Part shown: positions 18,202-26,843 of the stretch, piece by piece
Numbering within the stretch: the stretch's first letter is position 1
How the letters are laid out: each line of letters begins with the position of its first letter
DNA from: Paracoccus sp. MC1862
Lineage (GTDB): Bacteria > Pseudomonadota > Alphaproteobacteria > Rhodobacterales > Rhodobacteraceae
Direction of reading: 5' to 3'
Length of the DNA: 64,000 nucleotides
Assembly: GCF_016617715.1 (NCBI RefSeq)
Contig: NZ_CP067225.1
Coordinates: 186,001 to 250,000, forward strand
Made by a program: the position numbers and the translations under genes
The notes under the pieces: model-generated
Seen by the model: only the letters and a program-made list of their open reading frames with translations
Told to the model about the DNA's origin: nothing
Databases searched by the model: none

Positions 18202-19092
18202 ATGCCGGACTGGATGAACCGGTTTCCCCAGATGAACGAGGAAACCCTTCGCAACCTCAAGCGCGTCATCGACGACGCCTTCCGCGAGTTCACGCGCAGC
18301 TACGGCTCGGCGATCGAGGGCTTCTTCGATCCCCTGCGGCGGATGCTGATCTTTTCCGAACGCCTGATGCTGGGGATGCCCTGGCCGCTGGTGCTGCTGA
18401 TCGTGGGCGGGCTGGCGTGGCTGGGCAGCCGCAGCGTCCGGCTGACCGCCGCAAGCGTCCTGACGCTGGCCGCGATCGGCTATTTCGGGATGTGGGAAGA
18501 CACGATGCGGACGATCGCCATGATCCTTGTCTGCACGCTGATCGCCATCGCGGTCGGCATCCCGCTGGGCATCCTGATGGCGCGGTCGGGCCAGGCGCAG
18601 GCGTCCATGAACCCGCTGCTGGACGTGATGCAGACCATGCCCAGCTTCGTCTACCTGATCCCGGTCGTGATGCTTCTTGGCATCGGCCGCGTCGCCGGCA
18701 TGATCGCCGTTGTCGTCTATGCCCTGCCGCCCGTCGTGCGCCTGACGAACCTGGGCGTGCGGGAGGTGGACCGCGAGGTGATCGAGGCGGCGGACGCCTT
18801 CGGCTCGTCCGCATGGCAGAAGCTGTGGAATGTCCAGTTGCCGCTGGCGCTGCCGACGATCATGGCGGGCGTCAACCAGACCATCATGATGGCGCTGGCC
18901 ATGGTCGTCATCGCCTCGATGATCGGGGTGCAGGGGCTGGGCCAGCCGGTGCTGCGGGCGATTTCCAACCAGTATTTCACGCTGGGCGTTTTCAACGGCT
19001 TCGCCATCGTCGGCATCGCCTTCATCTTCGACCGCATCAGCCAGGCATTCGGCCGCCGCCTGCAGAAACACCGCGAGGGCGGGAATGTCTGA
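18202..19092 (+). CDS. Betaine-type ABC transporter, permease
   Basis: A 296-residue inner-membrane permease of the ProW/OpuAB class. Hydrophobic segments start near residue 52 (PWPLVLLIVGGLAWLG) and continue through IAMILVCTLIAIAVGIPLG, FVYLIPVVMLLGIGRVAG, and IIMMALAMVVIASMIG. The cytoplasmic EAA loop is VDREVIEAADAFGSSAWQKL, the contact to the ATPase. Its 3' end overlaps the ATPase gene by 8 bases. The long soluble N-terminus (about 45 residues) is usual for this family. Confidence 0.92.
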   Translation: MPDWMNRFPQMNEETLRNLKRVIDDAFREFTRSYGSAIEGFFDPLRRMLIFSERLMLGMPWPLVLLIVGGLAWLGSRSVRLTAASVLTLAAIGYFGMWEDTMRTIAMILVCTLIAIAVGIPLGILMARSGQAQASMNPLLDVMQTMPSFVYLIPVVMLLGIGRVAGMIAVVVYALPPVVRLTNLGVREVDREVIEAADAFGSSAWQKLWNVQLPLALPTIMAGVNQTIMMALAMVVIASMIGVQGLGQPVLRAISNQYFTLGVFNGFAIVGIAFIFDRISQAFGRRLQKHREGGNV

Positions 19093-20110
19093 GCCCACTG
19101 GGATCGAAATCCGCAATCTCTACAAGATTTTCGGCGCCCGCTCGCTGGATCATGTCGATGCCGTCCGCCGCGGCATGACCAAGACAGAGCTGAACGCGAG
19201 ACATCGCCATGTGCTGGGCCTGCGCGACATCAACATCTCGGTCCAGCCCGGCACGATCCAGGTCGTCATGGGCCTGTCCGGGTCCGGCAAATCCACCCTG
19301 ATCCGCCACATCAACCGCCTGATCGAACCCACGGCGGGCGAGATCGTGATCGACGGGCAGGACGTGGTGGCGATGACGCAGGCCGAGCTGCGCGCCTTTC
19401 GCCGCCACAAGACGGCCATGGTGTTCCAGAAATTCGCCCTGCTGCCGCATCGCACGGTGCTTGACAACGTGGCCTACGGGCTGGAAATCCAGGGCCTCCC
19501 CGAGGACCGCCGCCACCGCACCGCGAAGGGGTGGATCGAGCGGGTGGGGCTGGCCGGCTACGAGACACGCTATCCCAACCAGTTGTCAGGGGGCATGCAG
19601 CAGCGGGTGGGGCTGGCCCGGGCGCTGGCCAACGACGCGCCGATCCTGTTGATGGACGAGGCATATTCGGCGCTGGACCCGCTGATCCGCTATGACATGC
19701 AGACGGTTCTGCTGGACCTGCAGCAGGAGTTCCGCAAGACCATCATCTTCATCACCCACGACTTCGACGAGGCGCTGCGGATCGGCGACCGGATCGCGCT
19801 GCTGCGCGATGGCTCCATCATCCAGGAGGGCACGGGGCAGGAGATGGTGCTGCAGCCCGCCGACGACTATGTGTCGAGCTTCGTCCAGCACGTGGACCGC
19901 GCCAAGGTGGTGCAGGTCGCATCCGTCATGCAGCCGCTGACGGCCGAGGCGCAGGGGCCTGCCATCCCCGGCCGGGCCAACCTGGGCGAGGCGATCCGCA
20001 TGATGTCGGCGGAAGGCGTGGACCGGCTGACGGTGCTGGACCAGGCAGGCCGCGCCATCGGGCTGATGCCGATGACGCGGGCCGTGGAGGTTGCCGCCGG
20101 GGGCAGTTGA
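19085..20110 (+). CDS. Betaine-type ABC transporter, ATP-binding protein with CBS region
   Basis: A 341-residue ProV/OpuAA-type ATPase. Walker A is GLSGSGKSTLIRHI (about residue 62), the signature is LSGGMQQRVGLARAL, Walker B ILLMDEAYSALDPLI and the switch histidine is in IIFITHDFDEAL. The C-terminal segment (ANLGEAIRMMSAEGVDRLTV) is a single CBS-like unit, as in osmolyte importers. It completes the binding protein-permease-ATPase operon and ends against the reductase gene, with a bidirectional hairpin in between. Confidence 0.93.
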   Translation: MSEPTGIEIRNLYKIFGARSLDHVDAVRRGMTKTELNARHRHVLGLRDINISVQPGTIQVVMGLSGSGKSTLIRHINRLIEPTAGEIVIDGQDVVAMTQAELRAFRRHKTAMVFQKFALLPHRTVLDNVAYGLEIQGLPEDRRHRTAKGWIERVGLAGYETRYPNQLSGGMQQRVGLARALANDAPILLMDEAYSALDPLIRYDMQTVLLDLQQEFRKTIIFITHDFDEALRIGDRIALLRDGSIIQEGTGQEMVLQPADDYVSSFVQHVDRAKVVQVASVMQPLTAEAQGPAIPGRANLGEAIRMMSAEGVDRLTVLDQAGRAIGLMPMTRAVEVAAGGS

Positions 20111-20113
20111 GAA

Positions 20114-20142
20114 AACGGCCTGCCCGGAAAAGGCAGGCCGTT
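20114..20142. terminator. Bidirectional terminator hairpin
   Basis: An 11-bp perfect stem, AACGGCCTGCC / GGCAGGCCGTT, with a 7-base loop lies between the convergent ATPase (plus) and reductase (minus) genes. On the minus strand the stem is followed by TTCTC, giving a usable T-tract for that direction; the plus direction has only two Ts. Confidence 0.8.
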
Positions 20143-20185
20143 GCCGCATCCCGTGGAGAGAACCCGCCCATGACGGGCTGCCCTT

Positions 20186-21253
20186 TCAGCGCTCGATCAC
20201 CAGATCGCTGAGCGGTCGCGAGCAGCAGGGCAGGAACAGGCCCGCGTCGATCTCGCGCTGGCGGATGCCGCCGCCGTGCGTCATGTCCACGCTGCCGCTG
20301 ACCAGCCGCGACTTGCAGGTGCCGCAGATGCCGTTGGCGCAGGAGGACGGGATGCGGACGCCCGCCTTCTTGGCGCAGGACAGCACCGTCTGCTCGGCCC
20401 CGACCTCAATGGTGCGGTTCTGCTTGGCGAACTGGACCTTGAAGGTCCGGGTCGCCGGCGTGACCTCGGGCAAGGGCGCTTCCAGCACGGCGGCGTCGAA
20501 GCTTTCCTCCAGATACCGGCCCGGCGGCACGCCGAGGCTTGCTGCAATCGACCGTGCGGCGGCCATGAAGGGCGCGGGTCCGCAGCACATCACCACGCGC
20601 TCGGCCATGTCGGGGACCGCCAGCGCCATCAGTTCCGCCGAGATGCGCGCCGTGAGGCCAGGCCATGACGGCTCGGCCCCCCGCGCCTCGGGCAGCAGGA
20701 ACAGCCGCAGCCCCTTGATCCGGGCTGCCAGCAACGCGAGTTCCTCGCGGAAGACGAAGTCCTGCGGCGTCCGGCCCGCGTGCAGGAACACCACGTCCGA
20801 AACCTCGGCCGTATCCGCGATCTCGCGCAGCATCGACATGACCGGGGTGATCCCCGAGCCGCCCGACAGGAACAGGTATTTCCGCGTCTCGGCCACCGGC
20901 CGCAGGAACGTTCCCCGCGGCCCCTGCGCCCGCACGGTGGCGCCGGGCGTCAGGTTGTCATGCAGCCAGTTCGATACCACGCCACCTGCCACGCGCTTGA
21001 CCGTGACGGTGAAGCTGCCCGGCCGGGTGGGGGGCGAGGAGATGCTGTAGCAGCGGCTTTCGACCGCATCCCCCACGGGAAAATCGAACAGGAAATACTG
21101 CCCCGAGCCGAAGCGGAACTGCTTTCCGGCGGGCGAGACAAAGGTGAAGCTGCGGACGTCATGGGTTTCCTGATGAACCGCGACGCAGCGCAACTGGTCG
21201 TCGAGCTCCGGGTCCCACCAGCAAGACACGGCAGCCTGCACCTCAGTATCCAT
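20186..21253 (-). CDS. Rieske oxygenase reductase component (FAD/NAD/[2Fe-2S]), GbcB-like
   Basis: A 355-residue electron-transfer protein in three parts. The FAD domain has ESRCYSISSPPTRPG, the NAD(P) domain KYLFLSGGSGITPVMSML and VVMCCGPAPFM, and the C-terminal plant-type ferredoxin CANGICGTCKSRLVSG with a later cysteine (LFLPCCSRP). It moves electrons from NAD(P)H to the Rieske centre of the oxygenase next door. The ATG at 21253 overlaps the oxygenase gene by 11 bases, so the two are coupled. It matches the reductase of glycine betaine (GbcAB) or stachydrine demethylases. Confidence 0.88.
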   Translation of the reverse strand: MDTEVQAAVSCWWDPELDDQLRCVAVHQETHDVRSFTFVSPAGKQFRFGSGQYFLFDFPVGDAVESRCYSISSPPTRPGSFTVTVKRVAGGVVSNWLHDNLTPGATVRAQGPRGTFLRPVAETRKYLFLSGGSGITPVMSMLREIADTAEVSDVVFLHAGRTPQDFVFREELALLAARIKGLRLFLLPEARGAEPSWPGLTARISAELMALAVPDMAERVVMCCGPAPFMAAARSIAASLGVPPGRYLEESFDAAVLEAPLPEVTPATRTFKVQFAKQNRTIEVGAEQTVLSCAKKAGVRIPSSCANGICGTCKSRLVSGSVDMTHGGGIRQREIDAGLFLPCCSRPLSDLVIER

Positions 21254-22496
21254 GGGCGCGCATCCGGTCCACATACCAGCCTGCGAACCAGTTCAACTGG
21301 GTCTCGGTGAAGGGCGAATACATCCCCGGCACATAGGCCGGGTCCGACACGCCCGCGTGCGACCGTCCCACCAGCGAGCCATCCTGTTCGTTCGTGGCGA
21401 TCCAGACGCTGGTCAGCTTGTCGAAGTCATAGTCCACGCCCTCGACCGCGTCCTTGTGGACCAGCCATTTCATCCGCAGCATCGTCTTGTCCGGCCCGAG
21501 CGGGATCACCATCGCGGTGATGATGTGGTCGCCCATGAAATGGTGCCAGCTGTTGTGCCCCCACAGGTGCATATCGCCCAGATCCTTGCGCCCGATCCCC
21601 AGCAGCTTCGACACTGCCGCAGTCGCGTCGGGGGTCTGCGATTCGCCCGCGCCGGAAATGATCAGCCGCTGGGTGCGGAAGTTGGTGCCGCAGTTCGTCA
21701 GTTGCTCGATGGCGGCGGAAGGATGGCCCTGTGCCTCCCACTCGGCGGTCTGCGCCGCATACATCGCCTCGTGCCGGTCGGCGGTCTCGCGGTCCTCGGG
21801 CGAGAGGCTTTCGGGGTCGAAGCCGAAGTCGAGGTCGATGAAGGACACGCAAAGCTCGGGGTGGTTGGCCGAGCAGTGATAGCATTCCCGGTTGTTCTCC
21901 ATCGTCAGCTTCCAGTTGCCGTTCTCGATCAGGTCGGTCTGGTGGGCGACGCGGGTGTTTTTCAGGTCATAGGGCAGCAGCCGTTCACGCCCCACGGCTT
22001 CCAGTGCGGCGATGTCGGCGGGCGGGTCGTCGGACAGGCAGACATGGATCAGCCCGCCGATGTTGCGGAAGTTCGCGTGCCTGAGGCTGTTGCAGGTCTT
22101 GTCGAAATCCTTGCCCATGTGCGGGGCATGGGCAAGCTCGCCCGTCAGTTCATAGGTCCACTGGTGATAGGGGCAGACGAGCTTGGACACGACGGTCGTG
22201 CCCGCATCGAGGATGCGCGCGCCGCGGTGGCGGCAGACGTTGTGGAAGACCCGCAGCTCGCCGTCGTCGTCGCGCAGCATGATCAGGCTCGACCCGCCGA
22301 TGTCGATCGCCACGGCGTCGCCGGGTTCGGGCACGTCGCATTCGGGGCCGATGTAGATCCAGTGCTTGCGGAACAGCACCTCAAGGTCCGCCTGGAACAC
22401 GTCCTCGCGCGTGTAAAGCCCGGCGGGCAGGGAACGCCCCTCGACCCGTTCGTCGAGCAGCGTCGAGATCGTGGAAAAGGGGGACTTGTCGAGCAT
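21243..22496 (-). CDS. Rieske non-heme iron oxygenase, glycine betaine/stachydrine demethylase type
   Basis: A 417-residue alpha subunit. The Rieske site is CRHRGARILDAGT then CPYHQW (C-x-H ... C-x2-H), near residues 88-108. The mononuclear iron region is ENNRECYHCSANHPEL. The aromatic-rich C-terminal domain fits GbcA/Stc2, which remove a methyl group from quaternary amines as formaldehyde. The ATG at 22496 has AGAGGA upstream and gives the expected MLDKSPF start. It is divergent from the LysR gene. Substrate (glycine betaine, proline betaine or carnitine-like) is not decided by sequence. Confidence 0.85.
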   Translation of the reverse strand: MLDKSPFSTISTLLDERVEGRSLPAGLYTREDVFQADLEVLFRKHWIYIGPECDVPEPGDAVAIDIGGSSLIMLRDDDGELRVFHNVCRHRGARILDAGTTVVSKLVCPYHQWTYELTGELAHAPHMGKDFDKTCNSLRHANFRNIGGLIHVCLSDDPPADIAALEAVGRERLLPYDLKNTRVAHQTDLIENGNWKLTMENNRECYHCSANHPELCVSFIDLDFGFDPESLSPEDRETADRHEAMYAAQTAEWEAQGHPSAAIEQLTNCGTNFRTQRLIISGAGESQTPDATAAVSKLLGIGRKDLGDMHLWGHNSWHHFMGDHIITAMVIPLGPDKTMLRMKWLVHKDAVEGVDYDFDKLTSVWIATNEQDGSLVGRSHAGVSDPAYVPGMYSPFTETQLNWFAGWYVDRMRAHGY

Positions 22497-22587
22497 CGGA
22501 ATCCTCTGGCGAAGGCTGGACCTGTTGTCCGCCATCCTAGGCGCCAGAAGCGGGCTTCCCTCAACTGCAATAATGATCCTTGATGGC

Positions 22588-23652
22588 ATGATCCAAAGTT
22601 ATGGCAAGGCGGCGAATCGCCGCAGTCGGGGGATCGGGAACGTGCCGGGATTGCGCCGCAGGCTGCCGCCGCTGACCGCGTTGGTGACGTTCGAATCCGC
22701 GGCGCGGCTGCGCAGCTTCACCCGCGCCGCGGGGGAACTGGGGGTGACGCAGGCGGCCGTCAGCCGCCAGATCCACCTGCTGGAGGATACGCTGGGCTTT
22801 CCGGTGTTCCGCCGCCTGCACCGCCGCATCGAACTGACGGAAAAGGGCCGGACGCTTGCGAATGCCGCCAGCACCGCGCTGACGCTGGTGGCCGACGCCA
22901 TCGCCGAGGTCAGCGAAAGCTCGGCCTCCGATGAACTGGTTATCTCGGCCTCGGTCGGCTTCTCGCATTTCTGGCTGCTGCCGCGCATCTCGCGGTTCAG
23001 CCGCGGGCATCCGGGCGTCAAGCTGCGGATCGTCGCGCAGGACGAACTGGTGGACCTCGGCCGCGGCGAGGTGGATGTTACAATTCGTTATGGGAACGGG
23101 CTGTGGCCGGACGGCCGCTCGATCCTGCTGTTCCGGGATGAGGTTTATCCGATCTGCAGCCCTGACTATCTGCAGGCGCACGGGCCGATCGACGATCTGG
23201 ACCAGCTTGTCCGGCACCCGCTGATCATGCACCAGTCCTACGATCCCGTCTGGACGGGGTGGGAAGCGTGGCTGTCGGCCTTCGGCGCCGAGATGCCCCG
23301 GCGCGGCGCCCAGATGGTCTGCAGTTCCTTCACCGATTCCATTTATGCGGCGCTGGCGGGGCAGGGGATATCATTGGGATGGGCGCGGCTGATCCCGGAT
23401 CTGATCGAACAGCGGCGGCTGGTGCGCCTGACGCCCCATGTCGCCCAGACCAGCGACGGCTATCACGTCGTCCTGCCGCATCGGGGCAAGCCCAAGCAGG
23501 TAGCCGAACTGTTCCTTGACTGGCTGTCCGGCATGGCGCGCGAGGCCGAGGCCGGATGGGCAGGAGCGGCAGCAGTCCCTGATGTGATGCATGAGAGTGG
23601 AGGAGAGAACGATGACGAACACCCGCAGCCCGGAACTGCAGCGGTTTCTTGA
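22588..23652 (+). CDS. LysR-family regulator (GcvA-like) of the betaine oxygenase region
   Basis: An LTTR with the GcvA-type N-terminus RRLPPLTALVTFESAARL, helix-turn-helix GELGVTQAAVSRQIHLLE and an effector domain from about residue 110. Starts are possible at 22573, 22588 (ATG) or 22642 (GTG); the last fits family length best (336 residues) and has GGGGGATC upstream. It faces the oxygenase gene and overlaps the cupin gene by 41 bases, so it is both a divergent regulator and the first gene of a three-gene unit. Confidence 0.85.
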   Translation: MIQSYGKAANRRSRGIGNVPGLRRRLPPLTALVTFESAARLRSFTRAAGELGVTQAAVSRQIHLLEDTLGFPVFRRLHRRIELTEKGRTLANAASTALTLVADAIAEVSESSASDELVISASVGFSHFWLLPRISRFSRGHPGVKLRIVAQDELVDLGRGEVDVTIRYGNGLWPDGRSILLFRDEVYPICSPDYLQAHGPIDDLDQLVRHPLIMHQSYDPVWTGWEAWLSAFGAEMPRRGAQMVCSSFTDSIYAALAGQGISLGWARLIPDLIEQRRLVRLTPHVAQTSDGYHVVLPHRGKPKQVAELFLDWLSGMAREAEAGWAGAAAVPDVMHESGGENDDEHPQPGTAAVS

Positions 23653-24220
23653 CGTCACGCTGGCGGCCTTGGCGCAGCGCGCGCCGGGAGAGGAGGCCCG
23701 CGCATCACTGCGCCGGATTGCCGCTGCCGCCGAGCGGGTCGAGCCGCAGCGCAAGTCTTCCGGCAGCCGCCAGCCCGTCTGCGAGCACCTCGATCCGATG
23801 CTTGGGTCGCTCTCCGCCCACCCTGATCTCGGCCCCTTGGCGCAAGCCTTCCGCGCGGTCGAGCCGGCGCTCGATTGGCGTCCTCGCGGCACGAACGACA
23901 CGGCCAGCACCAATTTCCCGACCTCGCACGCGAATGCCGTCTTCGTCGGGCCGGGCGGGATCGAGCAGCGCAACGACATCTGGATCGGCGTGTCGCTGCT
24001 GGCGCCGCATGTGCGCTATCCCGACCACGACCACGCGCCCGAGGAAACCTACCTGGTTCTCTCCGACGGCGAGTTCCGGCAGGAGGACGGAGACTGGTTC
24101 TCGCCCGGCATCGGCGGTTCTTTCTACAACCGGCCGGGCATCCTGCACGCGATGCGGTCCGGCGATGGGCCGCTGCTGGCGCTCTGGGCCTTGTGGAACG
24201 ACCGCGCGGCCGCGGCATGA
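23612..24220 (+). CDS. Cupin related to DMSP lyase (DddQ-type)
   Basis: A 202-residue protein whose C-terminal cupin core reads RYPDHDHAPEETYLVLS (about 136-151) and FYNRPGILHAMRS (about 171-183). The metal-ligand pattern H141-x3-E145-x-Y147 and H179 corresponds to the H-E-Y-H set reported for DddQ-type dimethylsulfoniopropionate lyases. The ATG at 23612 follows GGAGGAGAG closely. It overlaps the ProC-like gene as ATGA. DMSP cleavage is plausible because DMSP enters through betaine transporters, but other small carboxylates or isomerase roles in this cupin group cannot be excluded. Confidence 0.72.
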   Translation: MTNTRSPELQRFLDVTLAALAQRAPGEEARASLRRIAAAAERVEPQRKSSGSRQPVCEHLDPMLGSLSAHPDLGPLAQAFRAVEPALDWRPRGTNDTASTNFPTSHANAVFVGPGGIEQRNDIWIGVSLLAPHVRYPDHDHAPEETYLVLSDGEFRQEDGDWFSPGIGGSFYNRPGILHAMRSGDGPLLALWALWNDRAAAA

Positions 24221-25005
24221 GGGTCGGCATCATCGGCGCGACCGGCTGGCTGGGTTCGGCCTTGGGTGGACAGCTTCTCGCGCGGGGGATGCTCAGGCCG
24301 ACCGAACTGGTGCTGCTGAACCGCAGCGGTCCCCGGGCAGACTACCACGGCCATGCGGATGTGACATGGGCGCGGGACGTGGACGATCTGGTCGCGTGCA
24401 GCGATCTCGTGGTGGTCTCGGTCCGGCCGCAGGACTGGCCGGCGCTGAAGCTGATGGCGCCCGGCCGGCTGGTGGTGTCCTTCATGGCCGGCACAAGGCT
24501 TGCCCGGCTTGCTGCCTGCCGGGGAAGAATCGTGAGGGCGATGCCGAATGCGGCAGCTGAGATTGGCCGATCCTACTCCCCCTGGATCGCCGGTTCGGGC
24601 GTGACCGACGCGGATCGGGCGGCGGTCAGATGGCTGCTGTCGGCGATTGGCAGCGAAGACGAGTTGCAGCAGGAAAGCCATCTTGACCTGATGACCGCCG
24701 TTCCTGGTTCGGGCTCCGCTTATCCGGCACTTCTTGCCACGGCACTGGCCGACTTCCTGCGGGCCAACGGCATTGTAGAGGCTGTCGCCTGGCGTGCGGC
24801 CGAAGCAGTGATCTGCGATGCGCCCCAGGTTCTGGCCGGGCGGATCAGCCAAGCGCCCGAAATGATCGAGGCTTATCTTGCCTATGAAGGCACCACGGCT
24901 GCAGGCATCAATGCGGCGCGATCTGCAGGTTTCATCTCGGGAATTCAGGCGGCTTTGAAAGCGGCCGTCATGAAGGCCCACCACATGGATGATGCTGAGT
25001 CCTGA
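24217..25005 (+). CDS. Pyrroline-5-carboxylate reductase-like protein
   Basis: A 262-residue ProC-family protein: N-terminal NAD(P) fold RVGIIGATGWLGSALG, a middle segment VVVSVRPQDW and RAMPNAAAEIG, and the helical dimerisation domain with PGSGSAYPALL and YEGTTAAGIN, which correspond to the ProC GSGPA and GGTT motifs in altered form. The ATGA overlap with the cupin gene implies joint translation. The divergence from housekeeping ProC and the catabolic context suggest a related imine or proline-derivative substrate rather than proline biosynthesis. Confidence 0.75.
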   Translation: MRVGIIGATGWLGSALGGQLLARGMLRPTELVLLNRSGPRADYHGHADVTWARDVDDLVACSDLVVVSVRPQDWPALKLMAPGRLVVSFMAGTRLARLAACRGRIVRAMPNAAAEIGRSYSPWIAGSGVTDADRAAVRWLLSAIGSEDELQQESHLDLMTAVPGSGSAYPALLATALADFLRANGIVEAVAWRAAEAVICDAPQVLAGRISQAPEMIEAYLAYEGTTAAGINAARSAGFISGIQAALKAAVMKAHHMDDAES

Positions 25006-25199
25006 AGCCGGATCGTTCGAGGCTGGAGTTCTCCGGCTGGAAGATGAGCGGAAGCGTGTCCTCCGGCCGCAGCGGACAGCATCCCGAACGGATCCTGCAA
25101 GGGTTCGGTGGCATTCCGCAGATTGATGCACACGCCCGATATGACCACCCATTGCGCCCGACCGGCTCTGACCCGGCATCCAGCTGGAGACTTGGCGTT

Positions 25200-25661
25200 C
25201 CTTCAACCTATGCGCCGCAGCCGCAAGGTCGTCGAGGCCTAAGCCCGCACTGGCCTCTCCGTGCGCGACCACCTCGTGGCCTTCCTGCGCGGGGACCTGC
25301 GCCGGCGCGGGATCATCCCCTGAACTGAGGCCATGAGCGTCCGCAACGGCCAGTGGCTCGAGACCGCCGGCATCGTCCTCGTCCGCCAGCGCCCGGGGGC
25401 TGCGAAGGGCGTCCTCTTCCTCACCCTCGAGGACGAGACCGGCATCGCCAATCTCGTGGTTTGGACGAAGGTCTTCGAGGCCCATCGCCGCATCTTCCTT
25501 GGCACCCCCTAATCGCCGTGACGGCCCGCGTCCAGCGCGAGGTCGTCCATCTGGTGGTCCACAAGATCACCGACCTGTCGCGGGAGCTGGAAAGCGTCAG
25601 TCTGCGCGAGAGAGGCACCGGGCCGGAAGGCAAAAGGCGTTGGACCGGGGCAGATCAGTGA
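25200..25661 (+). pseudogene. dnaE2: Error-prone DNA polymerase DnaE2, C-terminal remnant
   Basis: The plus strand encodes ARTGLSVRDHLVAFLRGDL, then SVRNGQWLETAGIVLVRQRP, GVLFLTLEDETGIANLVVW and KVFEAHRRIFL, the OB-fold end of ImuC/DnaE2. Three lesions are visible: TAA at 25240 where a Tyr is expected, TGA at 25321, and an extra base in a C-run near 25508 that shifts frame before TARVQREVVHLVVHKITDL. Only about 150 of more than 1000 residues remain. No imuA/imuB partner is present. It is a leftover of a larger translesion cassette. Confidence 0.85.
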
Positions 25662-26047
25662 GCCCCGCTTCGGATGTGGTTTCTTATGCAGGAACACGCG
25701 TTCGAGATATATATATATATATCCGCAACCTCCGTCTCGATACAACCGAGTTAAAACATGGGGCTTCAGGTGAATATGCGCAGAAACTCGCTCTGGTAGT
25801 AGAGTTGGGCAAAGAGGCCGTGCAAGGCCGGTCACTGCTTCTTGGACCCGCCAGCGAGCACCCAGCCGCTGAATGTCATGCAGGCCGCGAGCGTCGGTAG
25901 GCAGCTGCCAACGGCTACAAAGGCGATTGGCCACCAGTGGTCTGGCAGGCCCACGGTGCTGAAGTAATAAGCCGCAGTTGCCAGAAGCCCGGAGCCGACG
26001 ATCCAGAGCAATCGAAGGGTGGCCTTTCGCTGCAAGTATCGGCTTAG

Positions 26048-26840
26048 CACTACTCTGCCAGGTTTTGTGGTAGTTCGGGGTGGTGCTCACGGGAGGTGCC
26101 GTGATGAGAGCAACCACAAGCCACTGGCGGGCTGCCTATGAGGCTTGGCTCGCACCTTTCCTAGCTCGGCTCGGCAGGGTCGAGCAGCGCCGCTGGGCAC
26201 CGGTGTATCTTCAGGGGCTGCTCGGGCCGGGCGAGCGCAAGAGCGTCGAGCCAATGGCCGCTCGCGTAGCGCCCGGAGACGTTCAGCAGCTTCACCACTT
26301 CATCTCCACCTCGCCTTGGCGCTGTGAGCCGCTCGAGGAGGAGCTGGTGCGGGCCGCCGACCGGCTCGTCGGTGGTCCAGAGGCTGTGCTGATCATCGAC
26401 GACACCGCCCTGGTCAAGCAGGGGCGACACTCGGTGGGGGTTGCGCGCCAGTATTGCGGCCAACTGGGCAAAAAGGCCAACTGCCAGGCCTTGGTCTCGC
26501 TCACGCTGGCGCGCTGCGAGGTTCCGGTCTGTGTGGGCCTGCGTTTGTTCCTGCCTCGCGCCTGGGCCGAGGACGCAGGGCGGCGCGCCCGTGCCGGTGT
26601 GCCAGAGGCGATCCCCGGCCGGCCCAAATGGCGGATCGCCCTGGACGAGATCAGTCGCATCCAAGTGGCTGGAGCGCGCTTCGGCGCTGTGCTGGCGGAT
26701 GCCGAGTACGGCAAGGTGGCAGACTTCCGGCAGAAGCTCTCGGAGCAGGGTCTCACCTGGGCGGTGGGCATTCTGCCGACCCAGACGGTCTATCCTGCCG
26801 ACGTCATGATTGCTCCGGCTATGGAGGTGGCAGAGTAGTG
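26048..26840 (+). mobile_element. IS701-type element, internally deleted (793 bp)
   Basis: Terminal inverted repeats CACTACTCTGCCA at 26048 and its complement ending at 26840 enclose a shortened transposase gene. A 4-bp target duplication TTAG is at 26044-26047 and, after subtracting the later IS5-type insertion, at 27688-27691. The family is normally about 1.4 kb, so the 3' half of the transposase has been lost while both ends remain: a cargo-less derivative that could be moved only in trans. Confidence 0.85.
26104..26838 (+). CDS. IS701-family transposase, C-terminally truncated
   Basis: A 244-residue frame with the IS701 N-terminal block and DDE core start: HHFISTSPWRCEPLEEEL, VLIIDDTALVKQGRHSVGVA, QYCGQLGKKANCQALVSL, and GARFGAVLADAEYGKVADFR with the second catalytic Asp. 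It stops shortly after WAVGILPTQTVYPADV; the stop codon is inside the right inverted repeat. The C-terminal catalytic Glu region is missing, so it should be inactive. GGGAGGTG precedes the ATG. Confidence 0.85.
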   Translation: MRATTSHWRAAYEAWLAPFLARLGRVEQRRWAPVYLQGLLGPGERKSVEPMAARVAPGDVQQLHHFISTSPWRCEPLEEELVRAADRLVGGPEAVLIIDDTALVKQGRHSVGVARQYCGQLGKKANCQALVSLTLARCEVPVCVGLRLFLPRAWAEDAGRRARAGVPEAIPGRPKWRIALDEISRIQVAGARFGAVLADAEYGKVADFRQKLSEQGLTWAVGILPTQTVYPADVMIAPAMEVAE

Positions 26841-26843
26841 TTA

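Noticed and set aside
25705..25720. (AT)n dinucleotide run
   Set aside because: Only about eight units, inside pseudogene debris, with no gene whose phase it could switch.
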